This document shows positions 8,658 to 19,880 of a DNA stretch of 64,000 nt, one piece after another. The DNA is from Verrucomicrobiia bacterium (GTDB taxonomy: Bacteria; Verrucomicrobiota; Verrucomicrobiia; Limisphaerales; JADLHS01). A model generated the notes under the pieces. That model was not told the DNA's origin, did not search any database, and worked only from the letters and a program-made list of their open reading frames with translations. Each line of letters opens with the position of its first letter. Position 1 is the first letter of the stretch. Made by a program: the position numbers and the translations under genes. Where the stretch lies: assembly GCA_026125285.1 (NCBI GenBank), contig JAHCLO010000014.1, positions 1 to 64,000 of the forward strand. Reading direction: 5' to 3'.

Positions 8658-9433
8658 GGCTTGAAGAGTTGCCGCCACCACCCGCTCAGTCGGCGCCAGC
8701 CGCCGACTTGCGCCAGGGTGGCCATTGCCGCCCGCGTCTCCGCACACTGGGGATTGAGTTGTTGTGCTTGCGTGTAGGAATTTCCGGCCGGGCCGACCAA
8801 GCCGAGCGCCTGCTGACAGCGACCGAGTTCCAGCCAGAGCAGGAAATGGCCGGCGTTCAATTCCACCGCCTGTTGAATCAGTTTCAGCGCCAGCGCAAAC
8901 TGTTCGTAATAAAACCGGATGCGCGCCGCCAGCCAGGCCACGAGCCAGTCTTGGGGGGCCAACAAGAGCGCCTTGTCGAAACAATAATCCGCGCGTGATT
9001 CCTCCCGGGCCAGAAGCACGTCCCCGCGCGCCAGCCAGATGTAGGGCGTGTCGCCTCGTTCTTCGATCGAGGCATCGGAAAAGGCGAGCGCGCCCTGGAG
9101 ATCCCCACTGCGTCCCAATGCCACGGCCTTGGCCGCCAGCAATTCCGGCTCGCTCGGAAACTTCTCCAACGCTTTGTCCGCCCAGAGCTTTGCCTCCCGG
9201 TACTCGCCCAGTTCGATCAGCATCCGCACCTGACCGGTCCAGGCGCCCGCGTTTTGCGGATTGAACTCCAGCACCTTTGAATAGTAACGCAGGGCCCGCT
9301 CGAATTGACCGTCCGCAAACGCCGCTTCGGCATCCCGGAAGTAAGTTGACCCGTCTTTGACCACTTCCTTTTGCTGGTCGTGCGCGTGGTCTCCGTGGGA
9401 GTCGCCGAACTCAAGATTGACAAACCGGCTCAT
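8654..9433 (-). CDS. Tetratricopeptide-repeat protein coupled to pilT
   Basis: A 259-aa protein built of TPR units from about residue 30 to 240, for example FRDAEAAFADGQFERALRYY and YSKVLEFNPQNAGAWTG. A His/Asp-rich segment DSHGDHAHD lies near the N-terminus. No signal peptide or membrane segment is visible, so it is probably cytoplasmic. It overlaps pilT by 4 bases, so a scaffold or assembly role in the pilus or secretion machinery is a reasonable inference. TPR proteins are not diagnostic alone. Confidence 0.7.
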   Translation of the reverse strand: MSRFVNLEFGDSHGDHAHDQQKEVVKDGSTYFRDAEAAFADGQFERALRYYSKVLEFNPQNAGAWTGQVRMLIELGEYREAKLWADKALEKFPSEPELLAAKAVALGRSGDLQGALAFSDASIEERGDTPYIWLARGDVLLAREESRADYCFDKALLLAPQDWLVAWLAARIRFYYEQFALALKLIQQAVELNAGHFLLWLELGRCQQALGLVGPAGNSYTQAQQLNPQCAETRAAMATLAQVGGWRRLSGWWRQLFKP

Positions 9434-9643
9434 GATTGTGGCATGAATTGGGTAACCGCTTTACGAACGGTGACCACGAGGCTTATAGCAGTATCCTCAT
9501 GGCAGAACCAATGATATTCCGACTCCAGAAAGAGGAAGACCTGGATGCTTCACATCTGCGGAATCCTTCTGTGCAACAATCGCGAAGACCGGCGCTCGTG
9601 TGCAGAGACTGTCGCCGCCGACAGCAAGGTGTGAACTGGCAAC

Positions 9644-11179
9644 TCAGTCTCCGGCGGAGGGAGGCGTCCGCGCCGTGCTCGCGTTGCGTGCCCGGCCTTC
9701 TGCCCAATTTCGCAGGTTACCGATCTGTTCATCCATGGTTCTAGCTAACGGCACCGTTTCCGCCAAGGAGGTGAGGATGTGTTCGGTGGTCACCTCGGTG
9801 TGCGCATAAAAGGCATCGTAGAGCGCGCTGTTGATGGCTTCCTCAATTTCTGCGCCGCTGAAATTGCTGCTGGCGACCACCAGGGCCGGCAGGTCGAACT
9901 TCGTTGCATCGCGTCCCCGTTTGATCAGGTGAATGTGGAGAATCTCCGCCCGCTCCTCGGGGCTGGGCAGGTCCACAAAAAATATTTCGTCCAACCGCCC
10001 TTTGCGCAGCAACTCGGGCGGCAGTTGCGAAATGTCATTGGCGGTGGCTACGACAAACACCGGCGCAGCTTTCTCTGAAAGCCAGGTCAGGAAGGTGCCA
10101 AACACTCGTGCGGTGGTGCCGCCGTCTGTCACGCCTGACCCCTGCGAGCCGGCGAACGCTTTGTCAATCTCATCCACCCAGAGAATGGCCGGTGCCACGG
10201 ATTCGGCCACGCAGATGGCGCGGCGTACGTTTTCTTCCGAAGACCCAATGAAGCTGCCGAACATCCGGCCCATGTCAAAGCGCAGCAGCGGCAGTTGCCA
10301 CAGGTTGGACACGGCTTTGGCGCACAGACTCTTGCCGCAACCCTGCACCCCCAACAACAGGATCCCCTTCGGCGGCGGCAATCCAAACGCCTGCGCTTCG
10401 CTGGAAAAAGCCATGGCGCGTTTCTTCAGCCAGTCCTTGAGGACTGTCAATCCGCCGACGCGGGAGAAGTCTTCGTCCGTGGCGCAATACTCCAGCAGGC
10501 CGCTCTTACGGATGATCTGCTGCTTCTCCGCAAAGACTTCACTCACGTCGTCGCCGGTGAGACGTTGGTCCTTGACGATAATCTTGGCAAATACGTTCTC
10601 CGCTTCACCCATTGTCAGGCCCAGGGCTGCCTGCAGCAGCCGTTCGCGTCCGGCGTCGTCCAAGTCAATCCTCACCTCCTTGAACTGCTGGACATCGGCA
10701 ATGATCACGTCGAGGAGTTCCGACAGTTCTTCACGCGACGGTAGCGGATAATTGAGCACCGTAATTTCCTTATCCAGTTCAATCGGGATTTCCATGGTCG
10801 GCGATATCAGCACGATCGTCTTGAAGCTGTTCTTCAAGTGCAGGGCAATTTCCTTGAGCTTCCGCACAACCGCGAAATTCGTTTTCGTGAGGAACGGATG
10901 AAGATCCTTGAAAATAAAGATGGCCGGCTCCACCTGTTCGATGACCTGATCCAGCGCTATCAGGGGATCCTTAGTGACGGCGCTACGGCTCTTTTGCGAT
11001 TGGATGGAGGTGCCGGCGGGAACGATGCCTGTGCTGTAGCTCCACTCGAACACTTTCTTCTGCCGCTTCCTCGCGATTTCCACCACAGTCTTCTGCACTC
11101 GCATCTCCTCGCTCGTGATGAGGTAGAGGATCGGGTAACGCGCGCCAATGAGGGTTTCGATCTCAGTCTTGAAATTCAT
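9644..11179 (-). CDS. AAA+ ATPase, Ycf46-like
   Basis: A 511-aa AAA+ ATPase matching the layout of the Ycf46 family of cyanobacteria and plastids. An N-terminal degenerate ATPase-like domain (about 1-200) with [15 protein letters not shown] is followed by a full AAA module. In that module are Walker [13 protein letters not shown] near residue 274, Walker [13 protein letters not shown] near 330, sensor 1 VVATANDI, an arginine finger in [11 protein letters not shown], and the small helical domain containing [10 protein letters not shown]. In cyanobacteria Ycf46 is linked to bicarbonate use, but the biochemical role is not established. It is the third gene downstream of the sigma factor on the minus strand. 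No fusion or frameshift is seen. Confidence 0.8.
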   Translation of the reverse strand: MNFKTEIETLIGARYPILYLITSEEMRVQKTVVEIARKRQKKVFEWSYSTGIVPAGTSIQSQKSRSAVTKDPLIALDQVIEQVEPAIFIFKDLHPFLTKTNFAVVRKLKEIALHLKNSFKTIVLISPTMEIPIELDKEITVLNYPLPSREELSELLDVIIADVQQFKEVRIDLDDAGRERLLQAALGLTMGEAENVFAKIIVKDQRLTGDDVSEVFAEKQQIIRKSGLLEYCATDEDFSRVGGLTVLKDWLKKRAMAFSSEAQAFGLPPPKGILLLGVQGCGKSLCAKAVSNLWQLPLLRFDMGRMFGSFIGSSEENVRRAICVAESVAPAILWVDEIDKAFAGSQGSGVTDGGTTARVFGTFLTWLSEKAAPVFVVATANDISQLPPELLRKGRLDEIFFVDLPSPEERAEILHIHLIKRGRDATKFDLPALVVASSNFSGAEIEEAINSALYDAFYAHTEVTTEHILTSLAETVPLARTMDEQIGNLRNWAEGRARNASTARTPPSAGD

Positions 11180-11220
11180 GTGAGACGTCTGACGTCGGCT
11201 GAGTGTTCTATTCCCACAGA

Positions 11221-11448
11221 TTATCTGTCAAGCAAGCGCCGCCACCAAGACGGGGCGGGCTTGGGCAACTCCTCGATGGAACGGGCCAGTCGTTCGGCGA
11301 TTGCCGGTGGAACAACGGTCTGGTCGGCGTCGTGTCGGATCAATTCTTCTGCCGAGGCAAATTCCTGTGCGGACGTCGTCCCGGACTTGATGTCTGAGAT
11401 TTGCTCCTGTTCCTGTTCCTGAGCGGTGTGTTTGACTTGGCGTTTCAT
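11221..11448 (-). CDS. Small hypothetical protein downstream of sigma factor
   Basis: A 75-aa soluble, acidic-then-basic protein with a Gln/Glu-rich N-terminal segment (QEQEQEQ) and a C-terminal SWWRRLLDR. It follows the sigma-factor gene by 8 bases, so the two are co-transcribed. Its position suggests a regulator of the sigma factor, for example a small anti-sigma factor, but there is no zinc-binding HxxxCxxC motif and no membrane helix. I do not recognise it. Confidence 0.55.
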   Translation of the reverse strand: MKRQVKHTAQEQEQEQISDIKSGTTSAQEFASAEELIRHDADQTVVPPAIAERLARSIEELPKPAPSWWRRLLDR

Positions 11449-11456
11449 GGTTGACC

Positions 11457-12029
11457 TCAGGCGGTTTGTTCAAAGAGAACGGCAAAAGTTTTGCGTGCGC
11501 GATGCAATTTGCCGCGGACGGCATCGGCGGTTTGTTCCGTGAGGGCGGCAACTTCGTCATAACTCATTTCCTCGTCGGCAATGAGCAGCAACAGCAGCCG
11601 ATACTCGTCGGACAGTCCGTCGAGCGCCTTTTGAATGCGCTCGCCGAGTTCCTTGGTTTCCAGGACGCGCAGGGGTGAATCGGCCCGGGAGGCAGCGTTT
11701 TCCCAGACGGCATCGTCCACATTGGTCACCAGCTTGCGGGCGTGCCAGCTTTGCTGAAGGTTGCGGCAGTGGTTGAGGGTAATGCGGTAGAGCCAGGTCC
11801 GCAGCGTGGAGTCCCCGCGAAACTCGTTGAACTTCCGGTAAACTTTCAGGAAAACATCGTGCGTCACGTCTTCCGCCTTCTGCGGGTCGCCCAAGAAGCG
11901 GAGGGCGAGATAATAGACCATGCGGCTGTGCGTTTGGTACAACTCCGCAAACTCCGCCGGTTGCAACGGGAATTTCGGCCGGCCCGGTCGTTCTGACTCA
12001 ACAATTGGCTCGCTCACGAGTGCTTCCAT
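11457..12029 (-). CDS. ECF-type RNA polymerase sigma-70 factor
   Basis: A 190-aa sigma factor of the extracytoplasmic-function type. Region 2 is seen in AEDVTHDVFLKVYRKF and RTWLYRITLNHC, and region 4 in YDEVAALTEQTADAVRGKLHRARKT with the helix-turn-helix that reads the -35 element. No region 3 or C-terminal extension is present. The ATG at 12029 was chosen over the adjoining TTG. A small protein follows within 8 bases, and the upstream TPR gene is 83 bases away. The target promoters are unknown. Confidence 0.88.
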   Translation of the reverse strand: MEALVSEPIVESERPGRPKFPLQPAEFAELYQTHSRMVYYLALRFLGDPQKAEDVTHDVFLKVYRKFNEFRGDSTLRTWLYRITLNHCRNLQQSWHARKLVTNVDDAVWENAASRADSPLRVLETKELGERIQKALDGLSDEYRLLLLLIADEEMSYDEVAALTEQTADAVRGKLHRARKTFAVLFEQTA

Positions 12030-12112
12030 CAAGGATGAGACAGTTCCGCGCAGGGTTTGTCACGCGGATAAACCGGTGGAAGTCCAATTGCTTTCCAAGG
12101 AGGGGGAAGAGG

Positions 12113-13342
12113 TCACGGACCGCGTCGTGGGCCGCGCTTCAGGCCGATGTTTTGCTCGTAGGTGCCGAGCTTGACGGTTTGGTTCTGTGTTCTGGCTTTC
12201 AATTCCAGTTTCAACAAGTCCATGCGATTGCGGGCAAGACTGGCCGCCGCCAGGTTGGGGTAACGCTCGATGATGCGTTCCAAAGTTGCGCTGGCAGCGT
12301 CGTAACCGGCGTTGTGCCGGATTTGCAGGTCCGCGAGCAGATTCAGCCAGTGGACCACCTGTCTGGCCGGTTGGTGGGGCTGCTCGATGAGTTGATTGAG
12401 CTGGTCCGCCGCCAGGTCCAGCCGTCGGTAGTGGTCGGCGTAAAGGATGGCCAGATTCTCCCGCGCTTCGGTGTCCTGGGGATGCTGGTCCAGGTGCTGG
12501 ACGTAAGCTTGTGCCTGCTTTTCGGGGTCGGTTTCTGCCGGGCGCAGATGCGCCGAGGAAGCCAGCAGGCCGATGTTCTGAACGCCTTGGGGAAGATGAA
12601 GCCGCGGACGGTCGTGGGCTTCCAGCATCTGGTCGGTATTGGCCAGGTGGGCGATGCGTTGCGCGGCAGCCAGGGCGAATTCGGAATCGGGAAGCAGTTC
12701 AATGATCTGCTCCAGATTGCGGCGCACCGCTTCGCGATCCACGGCCAGTTTCAGATGCCAGTCGGCCAGCGCGTTCAACGCGGCAGCGATGCGGGCGGGC
12801 GGATGTCCGGGTTGTGCGCAGAGGCGTTGGATGGCGATTTCGGCGCCGGGCAGATCATTCATGTTCTCCGCCAGGATTTCCGCCAGTTTGAACTGGCCTT
12901 CAAAATCCGTGGGGAACTTGTCGAGTTGTTTACGCACCTCAGCGATCGCTTCCGCATAGTGACCCTGCTTGCGCCGGGCTTCCGCGATGGAATAGAACGG
13001 GCGCGGCTCGACTTCCGCGTTCCCGCCGTCATACAGCGACACAAATGGCCTGGCCAGAAGGGAGGCGATACTGCGTCCCCAAATGATGGCCAGCGTCCAG
13101 CCGCAGGCCACGGTGAGGATAATCCCGCCGACAGCCACATAGCCGCCGGCGCCGACGATGGGCGCCACCACCCAGACAATGAAAGCGATCACCGGAATGG
13201 TGAGCAGCCATTTGAAGATCAGTTTGGGCGGGTCCTCGCTGCGCTTGAGGGCCTGGAAAAACAGCCATCCCGCAATGGCCACGAAGACCATCAGGATGAT
13301 GATCCCGCGGATTACGTGATACGTGGTGTTTTCCGGCTGCAT
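12113..13342 (-). CDS. Membrane-anchored TPR protein
   Basis: A 409-aa protein with two or three N-terminal transmembrane segments (about 11-32 GIIILMVFVAIAGWLFF, 43-62, 66-85) followed by a large TPR-rich domain from about 115. Repeats include ARRKQGHYAEAIAEVRKQL and DRREAV-type helices. A second cluster near 280-400 contains RENLAILYADHYRRLDLAADQ. It resembles tetratricopeptide membrane proteins found beside ECF sigma genes in this phylum. It probably faces the cytoplasm or periplasm as a scaffold. The function is not known. It lies between the LolA-like gene and the sigma gene on the same strand. Confidence 0.7.
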   Translation of the reverse strand: MQPENTTYHVIRGIIILMVFVAIAGWLFFQALKRSEDPPKLIFKWLLTIPVIAFIVWVVAPIVGAGGYVAVGGIILTVACGWTLAIIWGRSIASLLARPFVSLYDGGNAEVEPRPFYSIAEARRKQGHYAEAIAEVRKQLDKFPTDFEGQFKLAEILAENMNDLPGAEIAIQRLCAQPGHPPARIAAALNALADWHLKLAVDREAVRRNLEQIIELLPDSEFALAAAQRIAHLANTDQMLEAHDRPRLHLPQGVQNIGLLASSAHLRPAETDPEKQAQAYVQHLDQHPQDTEARENLAILYADHYRRLDLAADQLNQLIEQPHQPARQVVHWLNLLADLQIRHNAGYDAASATLERIIERYPNLAAASLARNRMDLLKLELKARTQNQTVKLGTYEQNIGLKRGPRRGP

Positions 13343-13450
13343 GGCAATAAAGCGTCTGTGGGCTTGGACAAAGCTGCAAGCGGAGAGTCACGGAGGCAAA
13401 CCCGTCAAGGTGGGGTCGGTCAGGGGGACTGAGGTTCGCGATCCGTTGGG

Positions 13451-14196
13451 TCAACGGTCGTCAAAATCAAACTCCAGCACGGTGCGCGAGCGGGTCTGCG
13501 CGTCGTACATTTCCATTTGCTGCACCTGATATTGGCCTGCCACTTTCTTGACCGCCTTGGGCAGGAATTCCTTCATGCGCCGGCGATTGGCGTCGAAGGC
13601 CTCGGCGTAAACGATGCCGCCGGTATCAATGTCAATCCACGACACCACCCGGGCATAAGTCCCGGGGGCAGGATTGGGATTGATGCTTTCGAGAACGTTG
13701 CAGGACTGGCTGCGGCGCAGTTCCTTTTTCAGAATCTGCTGCTCCGGCCAGTGCAAGAACTCCAATCCCAGGTCGGCCAGCCAAAAATCCGAGCCGGCAA
13801 ATGGAATCATGGCCGCGTTGCCCGCCAGACACGCGAATTGGTTGGTCGGTCCCTCCGCTGCCACCGGCTTCAACAGCCGGTATCGGTTGGGTTGATTATC
13901 CGTGCAGATGACGGTGAGCGTGGCGGCGTTGGTGTGGTTCGTGCCGGTGGTCGTGTAAATCGCCTGCCAATTGGTGGCGGTGACAACAGTTTGGAGTTGC
14001 ACCGGAATTTCTGCCCGGACTCTTCGACCATCGTAAATCTTGAGCACGCCTTTGTGGGCAGAGTCTTCCGCGGGGCGCATTTCCCTCAGTTGCCGGGCCA
14101 GCACGCGGCCCTCAATCTGGGCGGTGGAGAGTTCGTTTCCGAATACCGGGACCAGAGCCGCAAGCAGGCAGATTATCGTGGAAGCCATCCGGAGCA

Positions 14197-14200
<4 letters not shown>
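13451..14200 (-). CDS. Secreted outer-membrane lipoprotein-sorting (LolA-like) protein
   Basis: A 249-aa exported protein. The signal peptide MLRMASTIICLLAALVPVFG is followed by a region with the beta-strand pattern of the TP0789/LolA-like outer membrane lipoprotein-sorting domain. Examples are KGVLKIYDGRRVRAEIPVQL near the N-terminus and YARVVSWIDIDTGGIVYAEA and RTVLEFDFDD at the C-terminus. Such domains bind lipids or lipoproteins in the periplasm. The start overlaps the lon stop by 4 bases (ATGA), so translation is coupled. The family call rests on strand pattern and the WIDxxTGxxxxAE signature. Confidence 0.65.
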
Positions 14201-16593
<2,393 letters not shown>

Positions 16594-16654
16594 CGTCGCG
16601 TCAAGTTAGCAACTGTTAGATGCCGCCGCCCGAAAATGATTCAGAAAGGATAAG

Positions 16655-17074
16655 TTATCCTTCGGCAATGGGCACCTTGGAGCTTTTGGAGGTTGCGGGC
16701 GGGGCCAACGGCACGTCAATACGCAGGAAGCCGTTCAAATAGGCGGCCCGGGCCTGGCCGAGATCGTAGCCCGGCGGCAGTTCCAGCACACTCTCGAAAG
16801 GTCCATAGTTGATTTCCATCACCAAGAAGCTGCATTTGGGGGCGCGGCAGCCGTCCGGCCGGTTGCCGCTGATGCGCAGGCGATTGCCCTCCACGGTAAT
16901 CTCCAGGTTTTCACTGCGCATGCCGGCCAACTCCACTTTGACCACCAGACCACCGTCCGTGGCGTACACATCGGTGTTGGGGACCCAATGACCATTGGCG
17001 GCGGCTTCACGACCCCCCACGGTGGAAGCGCGCGTTACGAAGTGCGCGGCAGAACTGATTTTGGTGACGGCCAT
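16655..17074 (-). CDS. Small heat-shock protein, Hsp20/alpha-crystallin family
   Basis: A 139-aa chaperone with an alpha-crystallin core at about 30-125. Visible strand motifs are VDVYATDGGLVVKVELAG-like, YGPFESVLELPPG and the C-terminal AAYLNGFLRIDVPLAP (AxxxNGxLxIxxP). It holds unfolding proteins under stress, typically as an oligomer. It precedes lon by 61 bases on the same strand, a sensible stress-response pairing. A short perfect palindrome, AGGATAAcTTATCCT in the minus-strand reading, covers the end of the gene. Its loop is too small for a normal terminator. No CIRCE-like operator is visible. Confidence 0.9.
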   Translation of the reverse strand: MAVTKISSAAHFVTRASTVGGREAAANGHWVPNTDVYATDGGLVVKVELAGMRSENLEITVEGNRLRISGNRPDGCRAPKCSFLVMEINYGPFESVLELPPGYDLGQARAAYLNGFLRIDVPLAPPATSKSSKVPIAEG

Positions 17075-17121
17075 GACGCGGACGAAAATATGTTAATTGA
17101 TGTCCATACGCAAGCGCCGGC

Positions 17122-17328
17122 TCATCGCATCCTGACATGGATTTCGGGCGGGCGGCCCTTGCGGGCGTGGAAAATGATGGAACTCCTGTTCACCGGCCCG
17201 CTTCCGCCGGAACATCCACAGGCGGTGTCCCGCTGGAAGCCAAACTTGCGCCGGTGGAACTTGAGCCACAGCAACCCGCCAAAGGCGGCTGCTACAATAG
17301 CCAAAGAAACAAATTGCTGCCAATCCAC
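17122..17328 (-). CDS. Small Cys-containing membrane protein (FeoB-associated-like)
   Basis: A 68-aa protein with one N-terminal transmembrane helix (about 5-22, FVSLAIVAAAFGGLLWL), a basic KFHRRKFGFQR turn, and a CGCSGG cluster. The arrangement resembles the FeoB-associated Cys-rich small proteins, but no feoB is nearby. The start is GTG at 17328. It lies 47 bases upstream of the Hsp20 gene on the same strand and divergent from the thioesterase. The function is unknown. Confidence 0.5.
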   Translation of the reverse strand: MDWQQFVSLAIVAAAFGGLLWLKFHRRKFGFQRDTACGCSGGSGPVNRSSIIFHARKGRPPEIHVRMR

Positions 17329-17470
17329 GTCCGCAACATAAGCCTAAAATCCGCCCATGCAATGGAGAACTTTTTGGCGCGTTGACGGCAAAGAATGTTG
17401 TCTGAAACCGCGCGCGGCGTCCGTAGATTTCCCGTTTCCACGCGCCCGCCCGCTCGTTACGCTGGAGGGC

Positions 17471-17890
17471 GTGTTCAGGAAAGTATTCAGTCTTCAACAC
17501 CGCGTGACCTACTCCGAGTGTACCCTCGGCAACCACGTTTATTATGCCCGCTACCTTGATCTCCTGGAGATTGTCCGGGGCGAATTCTTCCGTTCGCTGG
17601 GCGCCAGCTTCCTCCATTGGCAGGAACGGGAGGTCATCTTTCCGGTTGTTGAGGCGCGGTTGCGCTACCGATCACCCGCGCGCTATGACGAGGTGTTAAC
17701 GCTGGAGGTGTGGCCCGCAAAGGTGGCCGGCGTGCGGCTGGACTTTGCCTATCGTATCTGCCACGCCAACGACGCCGCAGTGCTTGATGCCGAAACCTTC
17801 CATGTTTGCACCGGGTTGAACGAGAAGCCCCGGCGCATGCCGGAGGAACTTCAGGAAGCGCTCAAGCCGTACTTGCGAACGGTGGGCTAA
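17471..17890 (+). CDS. Acyl-CoA thioesterase, YbgC/FadM-like hotdog fold
   Basis: A 139-aa hotdog-fold thioesterase of the 4HBT/YbgC-FadM group that hydrolyses acyl-CoA in the cytoplasm. Motifs include HRVTYSECTLGNHVYYARYL (aspartate replaced by Glu at the usual DxDxxGH position, leaving an altered active loop) and the internal VFPVV-E-RLRYRSPARYDE strand. The GTG at 17471 gives the normal family length. An ATG at 17357 would add 38 residues with no similarity. The gene converges with the oxidoreductase, whose stop overlaps it by 4 bases. The replaced aspartate may alter substrate preference. Confidence 0.75.
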   Translation: MFRKVFSLQHRVTYSECTLGNHVYYARYLDLLEIVRGEFFRSLGASFLHWQEREVIFPVVEARLRYRSPARYDEVLTLEVWPAKVAGVRLDFAYRICHANDAAVLDAETFHVCTGLNEKPRRMPEELQEALKPYLRTVG

Positions 17891-19185
17891 ACAAACTTGG
17901 TGGACCCCGGCACGGCCATGACTGGGATGTCGAGTTTCATGTTCCAGTCAAGCGGCTCGGGGACGAGAATTTCCTTCGAGTTGAGGGCGTCTTCCCACGA
18001 GATTTCCTGCCCCGTGTAGGCGGCCATGCGGCCCATGATGCCCATCATGGTGCTTTGCGCCATCCATACGCCGTCGTTAATGGGTTTGCGGCTGCGAATG
18101 CTGGCGAACAACTCGTCGTGTTCCTGTTGGTACATGTCCGTCTTGGGCCCGCGATAACGCCAGGTTTGCTTGCCTTGAATCACCGGCGACTGCCAGCCGG
18201 GGATTTTGGCAAATCCCTCCGCCCCCATCAGGTAATCTGAATTCTCGTTCGCACAGTTGCTGATCTGCCGCTGGCCCATGAAGGCGCGCACGTCGTTGGC
18301 ATATTCATAAACGATGAACATGTGATCATAGATGTTGCCCTGGTTATTGGGCGTCTGGCGTCCGCCAACGGCCATGGCTTTGAGCGGCGGTTGATCTTTC
18401 ATGGCCCAGGCAATTTTGTCCACGCTATGCACGGCCTGTTCCACCAGTCCGTCGCCCGAAAGCCAGACAAAATTATACCAGTTGCGCATCTGCCATTCGA
18501 GATCCCCCATCTTCGCCGGCCGGCTGCTGGCGGGCGGCATGGGCTTGACGGGTCCCGTGTAGTAAGTGGCGTAAATGGCGCGGATATCCCCGATGGCACC
18601 GTCGTGGATGCGCTGATAGAACTCCCGTCGCGCCCCCTCATAGCGCCAGCAAAGTCCCGCCACCAGGGATAGGTCCTTCTCCTTCGCCAGCCGGGTGGAC
18701 TCAAGGACGGAGCGGACTCCGGGGGCGTCGGTGGCCACCGGCTTTTCGCAGAAGACATGCTTGCCGGCTTTGACCGCCGCCTCCAGATGCACGGGGCGGA
18801 ATCCCGGCGGTGCGGCGAGCAACACGACGTCCACGCCACTATCAATGACCTTCTGGTACGCATCCAAACCGACGAAGCATGTCTCCGGGGTGACCTTCAC
18901 CTTGTCACCGTGGGCGCGCTTCAAATTGTTCAGGCTGCTCTGCACCGGCTCCTGAAACGCATCCCCCAGGGCGGTCAGCACCACATTGGGGTCGGCCTTG
19001 AGCGCCTGATCCGCCGCTCCGCTGCCGCGACCGCCGCAACCAACCAAGCCCACGCGTAGCGTGTCACCATTGGTATTGGCAAAAAGGTTGCCTGGCAGGA
19101 TGGCCGGCGCCGCCAGCGCGCCGCCAAGTGCGGCAGAGGTTTTCAAAAACTCCCGGCGAGTGGTGAGGTTGTCTTGCGATTTCAT
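17887..19185 (-). CDS. Tat-exported Gfo/Idh/MocA family oxidoreductase
   Basis: A 432-aa NAD(P)-dependent oxidoreductase of the Gfo/Idh/MocA family. The Tat signal TRREFLKTSAALGGALAAPA near residues 9-28 marks it for folded export. The Rossmann domain has GLVGCGGRGSG, and the family signature HVFCEKPVATD is near the dinucleotide site. The C-terminal half with QAVHSVDKIAWAM holds the substrate-binding beta-sheet. Such periplasmic sugar or inositol dehydrogenases are abundant in this phylum. The start is the ATG before KSQDN. An upstream open frame adds 26 residues and hides the Tat motif. The substrate is unknown. Confidence 0.88.
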   Translation of the reverse strand: MKSQDNLTTRREFLKTSAALGGALAAPAILPGNLFANTNGDTLRVGLVGCGGRGSGAADQALKADPNVVLTALGDAFQEPVQSSLNNLKRAHGDKVKVTPETCFVGLDAYQKVIDSGVDVVLLAAPPGFRPVHLEAAVKAGKHVFCEKPVATDAPGVRSVLESTRLAKEKDLSLVAGLCWRYEGARREFYQRIHDGAIGDIRAIYATYYTGPVKPMPPASSRPAKMGDLEWQMRNWYNFVWLSGDGLVEQAVHSVDKIAWAMKDQPPLKAMAVGGRQTPNNQGNIYDHMFIVYEYANDVRAFMGQRQISNCANENSDYLMGAEGFAKIPGWQSPVIQGKQTWRYRGPKTDMYQQEHDELFASIRSRKPINDGVWMAQSTMMGIMGRMAAYTGQEISWEDALNSKEILVPEPLDWNMKLDIPVMAVPGSTKFV

Positions 19186-19480
19186 AAGCAGAAAATTTTT
19201 TGCCAGTGTTGCGCGCCAGCCAGGCGACGTCAAGGCGGCGAGTCTATTCAGACGCTCCCCCATTTTGGGGGTGCGCCCGCCCGGCGCTGGCTCCTGCTCG
19301 ACAACCCTGCCGCCTGTCGGCTGAAGCCCAGACTATGAATGCGTCGCTCGCCCGTACCCGTGCCAAACCGGACCGCTCGGCTCTCCACATCGGGTCGCAG
19401 CAAGCGCCGACATTGCCAGCGTGTCGTCAATTCATCTGACATGCGGCTGGCCTGGAATCAAGCTACTGTAGTTCATCGGC

Positions 19481-19837
19481 GTGAAAACAATACAACCAAT
19501 GATGCTGGCTTGCGTTGCCGTACTGATTGTGGGTTGCGGTCGCGAAGTCTCCTCACCGCCGCCGCTTGACGCGTCGGCGACGGCACCGGCTTCGCCCCGG
19601 GGACCGGTCGCCCTGACGGACGCGCCCCCGGTGGCAACGGTGATTCCCAACGGCGGAAACACCAGCGCGACCCTGCAACGCCTGACGCAAGCCTTGCGCG
19701 ATCACGTGGTGCGCTCCCGAAGTGTTCCGAAAGACTTTGAGGAATTCGTGGCCAAGTCCCAAGTCAGCTTCCCCCCGCCGCCCGAGGGCCAGCAGTACGC
19801 CATTCGGGGGCAGGAAGTCGTGTTGGTGAAACGTTGA
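19481..19837 (+). CDS. Small predicted lipoprotein
   Basis: A 118-aa protein with signal peptide MKTIQPMMLACVAVLIVGC and a lipobox (IVGC), then a proline/alanine-rich linker and a compact C-terminal region (LTQALRDHVVRSRSVPKDFE, GQQYAIRGQEVVLVKR). The start is GTG. It is 43 bases upstream of a pseudopilin gene, so the two could be co-expressed, for example as a pilin-associated lipoprotein. The gap upstream (19186-19480, 295 bases) shows a hairpin CCCCCATTTTGGGGG near 19257 and nothing else. I do not recognise the family. Confidence 0.55.
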   Translation: MKTIQPMMLACVAVLIVGCGREVSSPPPLDASATAPASPRGPVALTDAPPVATVIPNGGNTSATLQRLTQALRDHVVRSRSVPKDFEEFVAKSQVSFPPPPEGQQYAIRGQEVVLVKR

Positions 19838-19880
19838 TGGCGTGGCCGCCGATTGAGGCGAAAAGCGAAACCTTGAGCAC

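Noticed and set aside
12005-13432. Long plus-strand frame of 475 codons
   Set aside because: It is antisense to the membrane TPR gene and has no motif. The TPR protein on the minus strand has clear repeats and membrane helices.
16645-16663. AGGATAA palindrome at the Hsp20 3' end as terminator
   Set aside because: The loop is only one base and there is no T run, so it would not fold as an intrinsic terminator.
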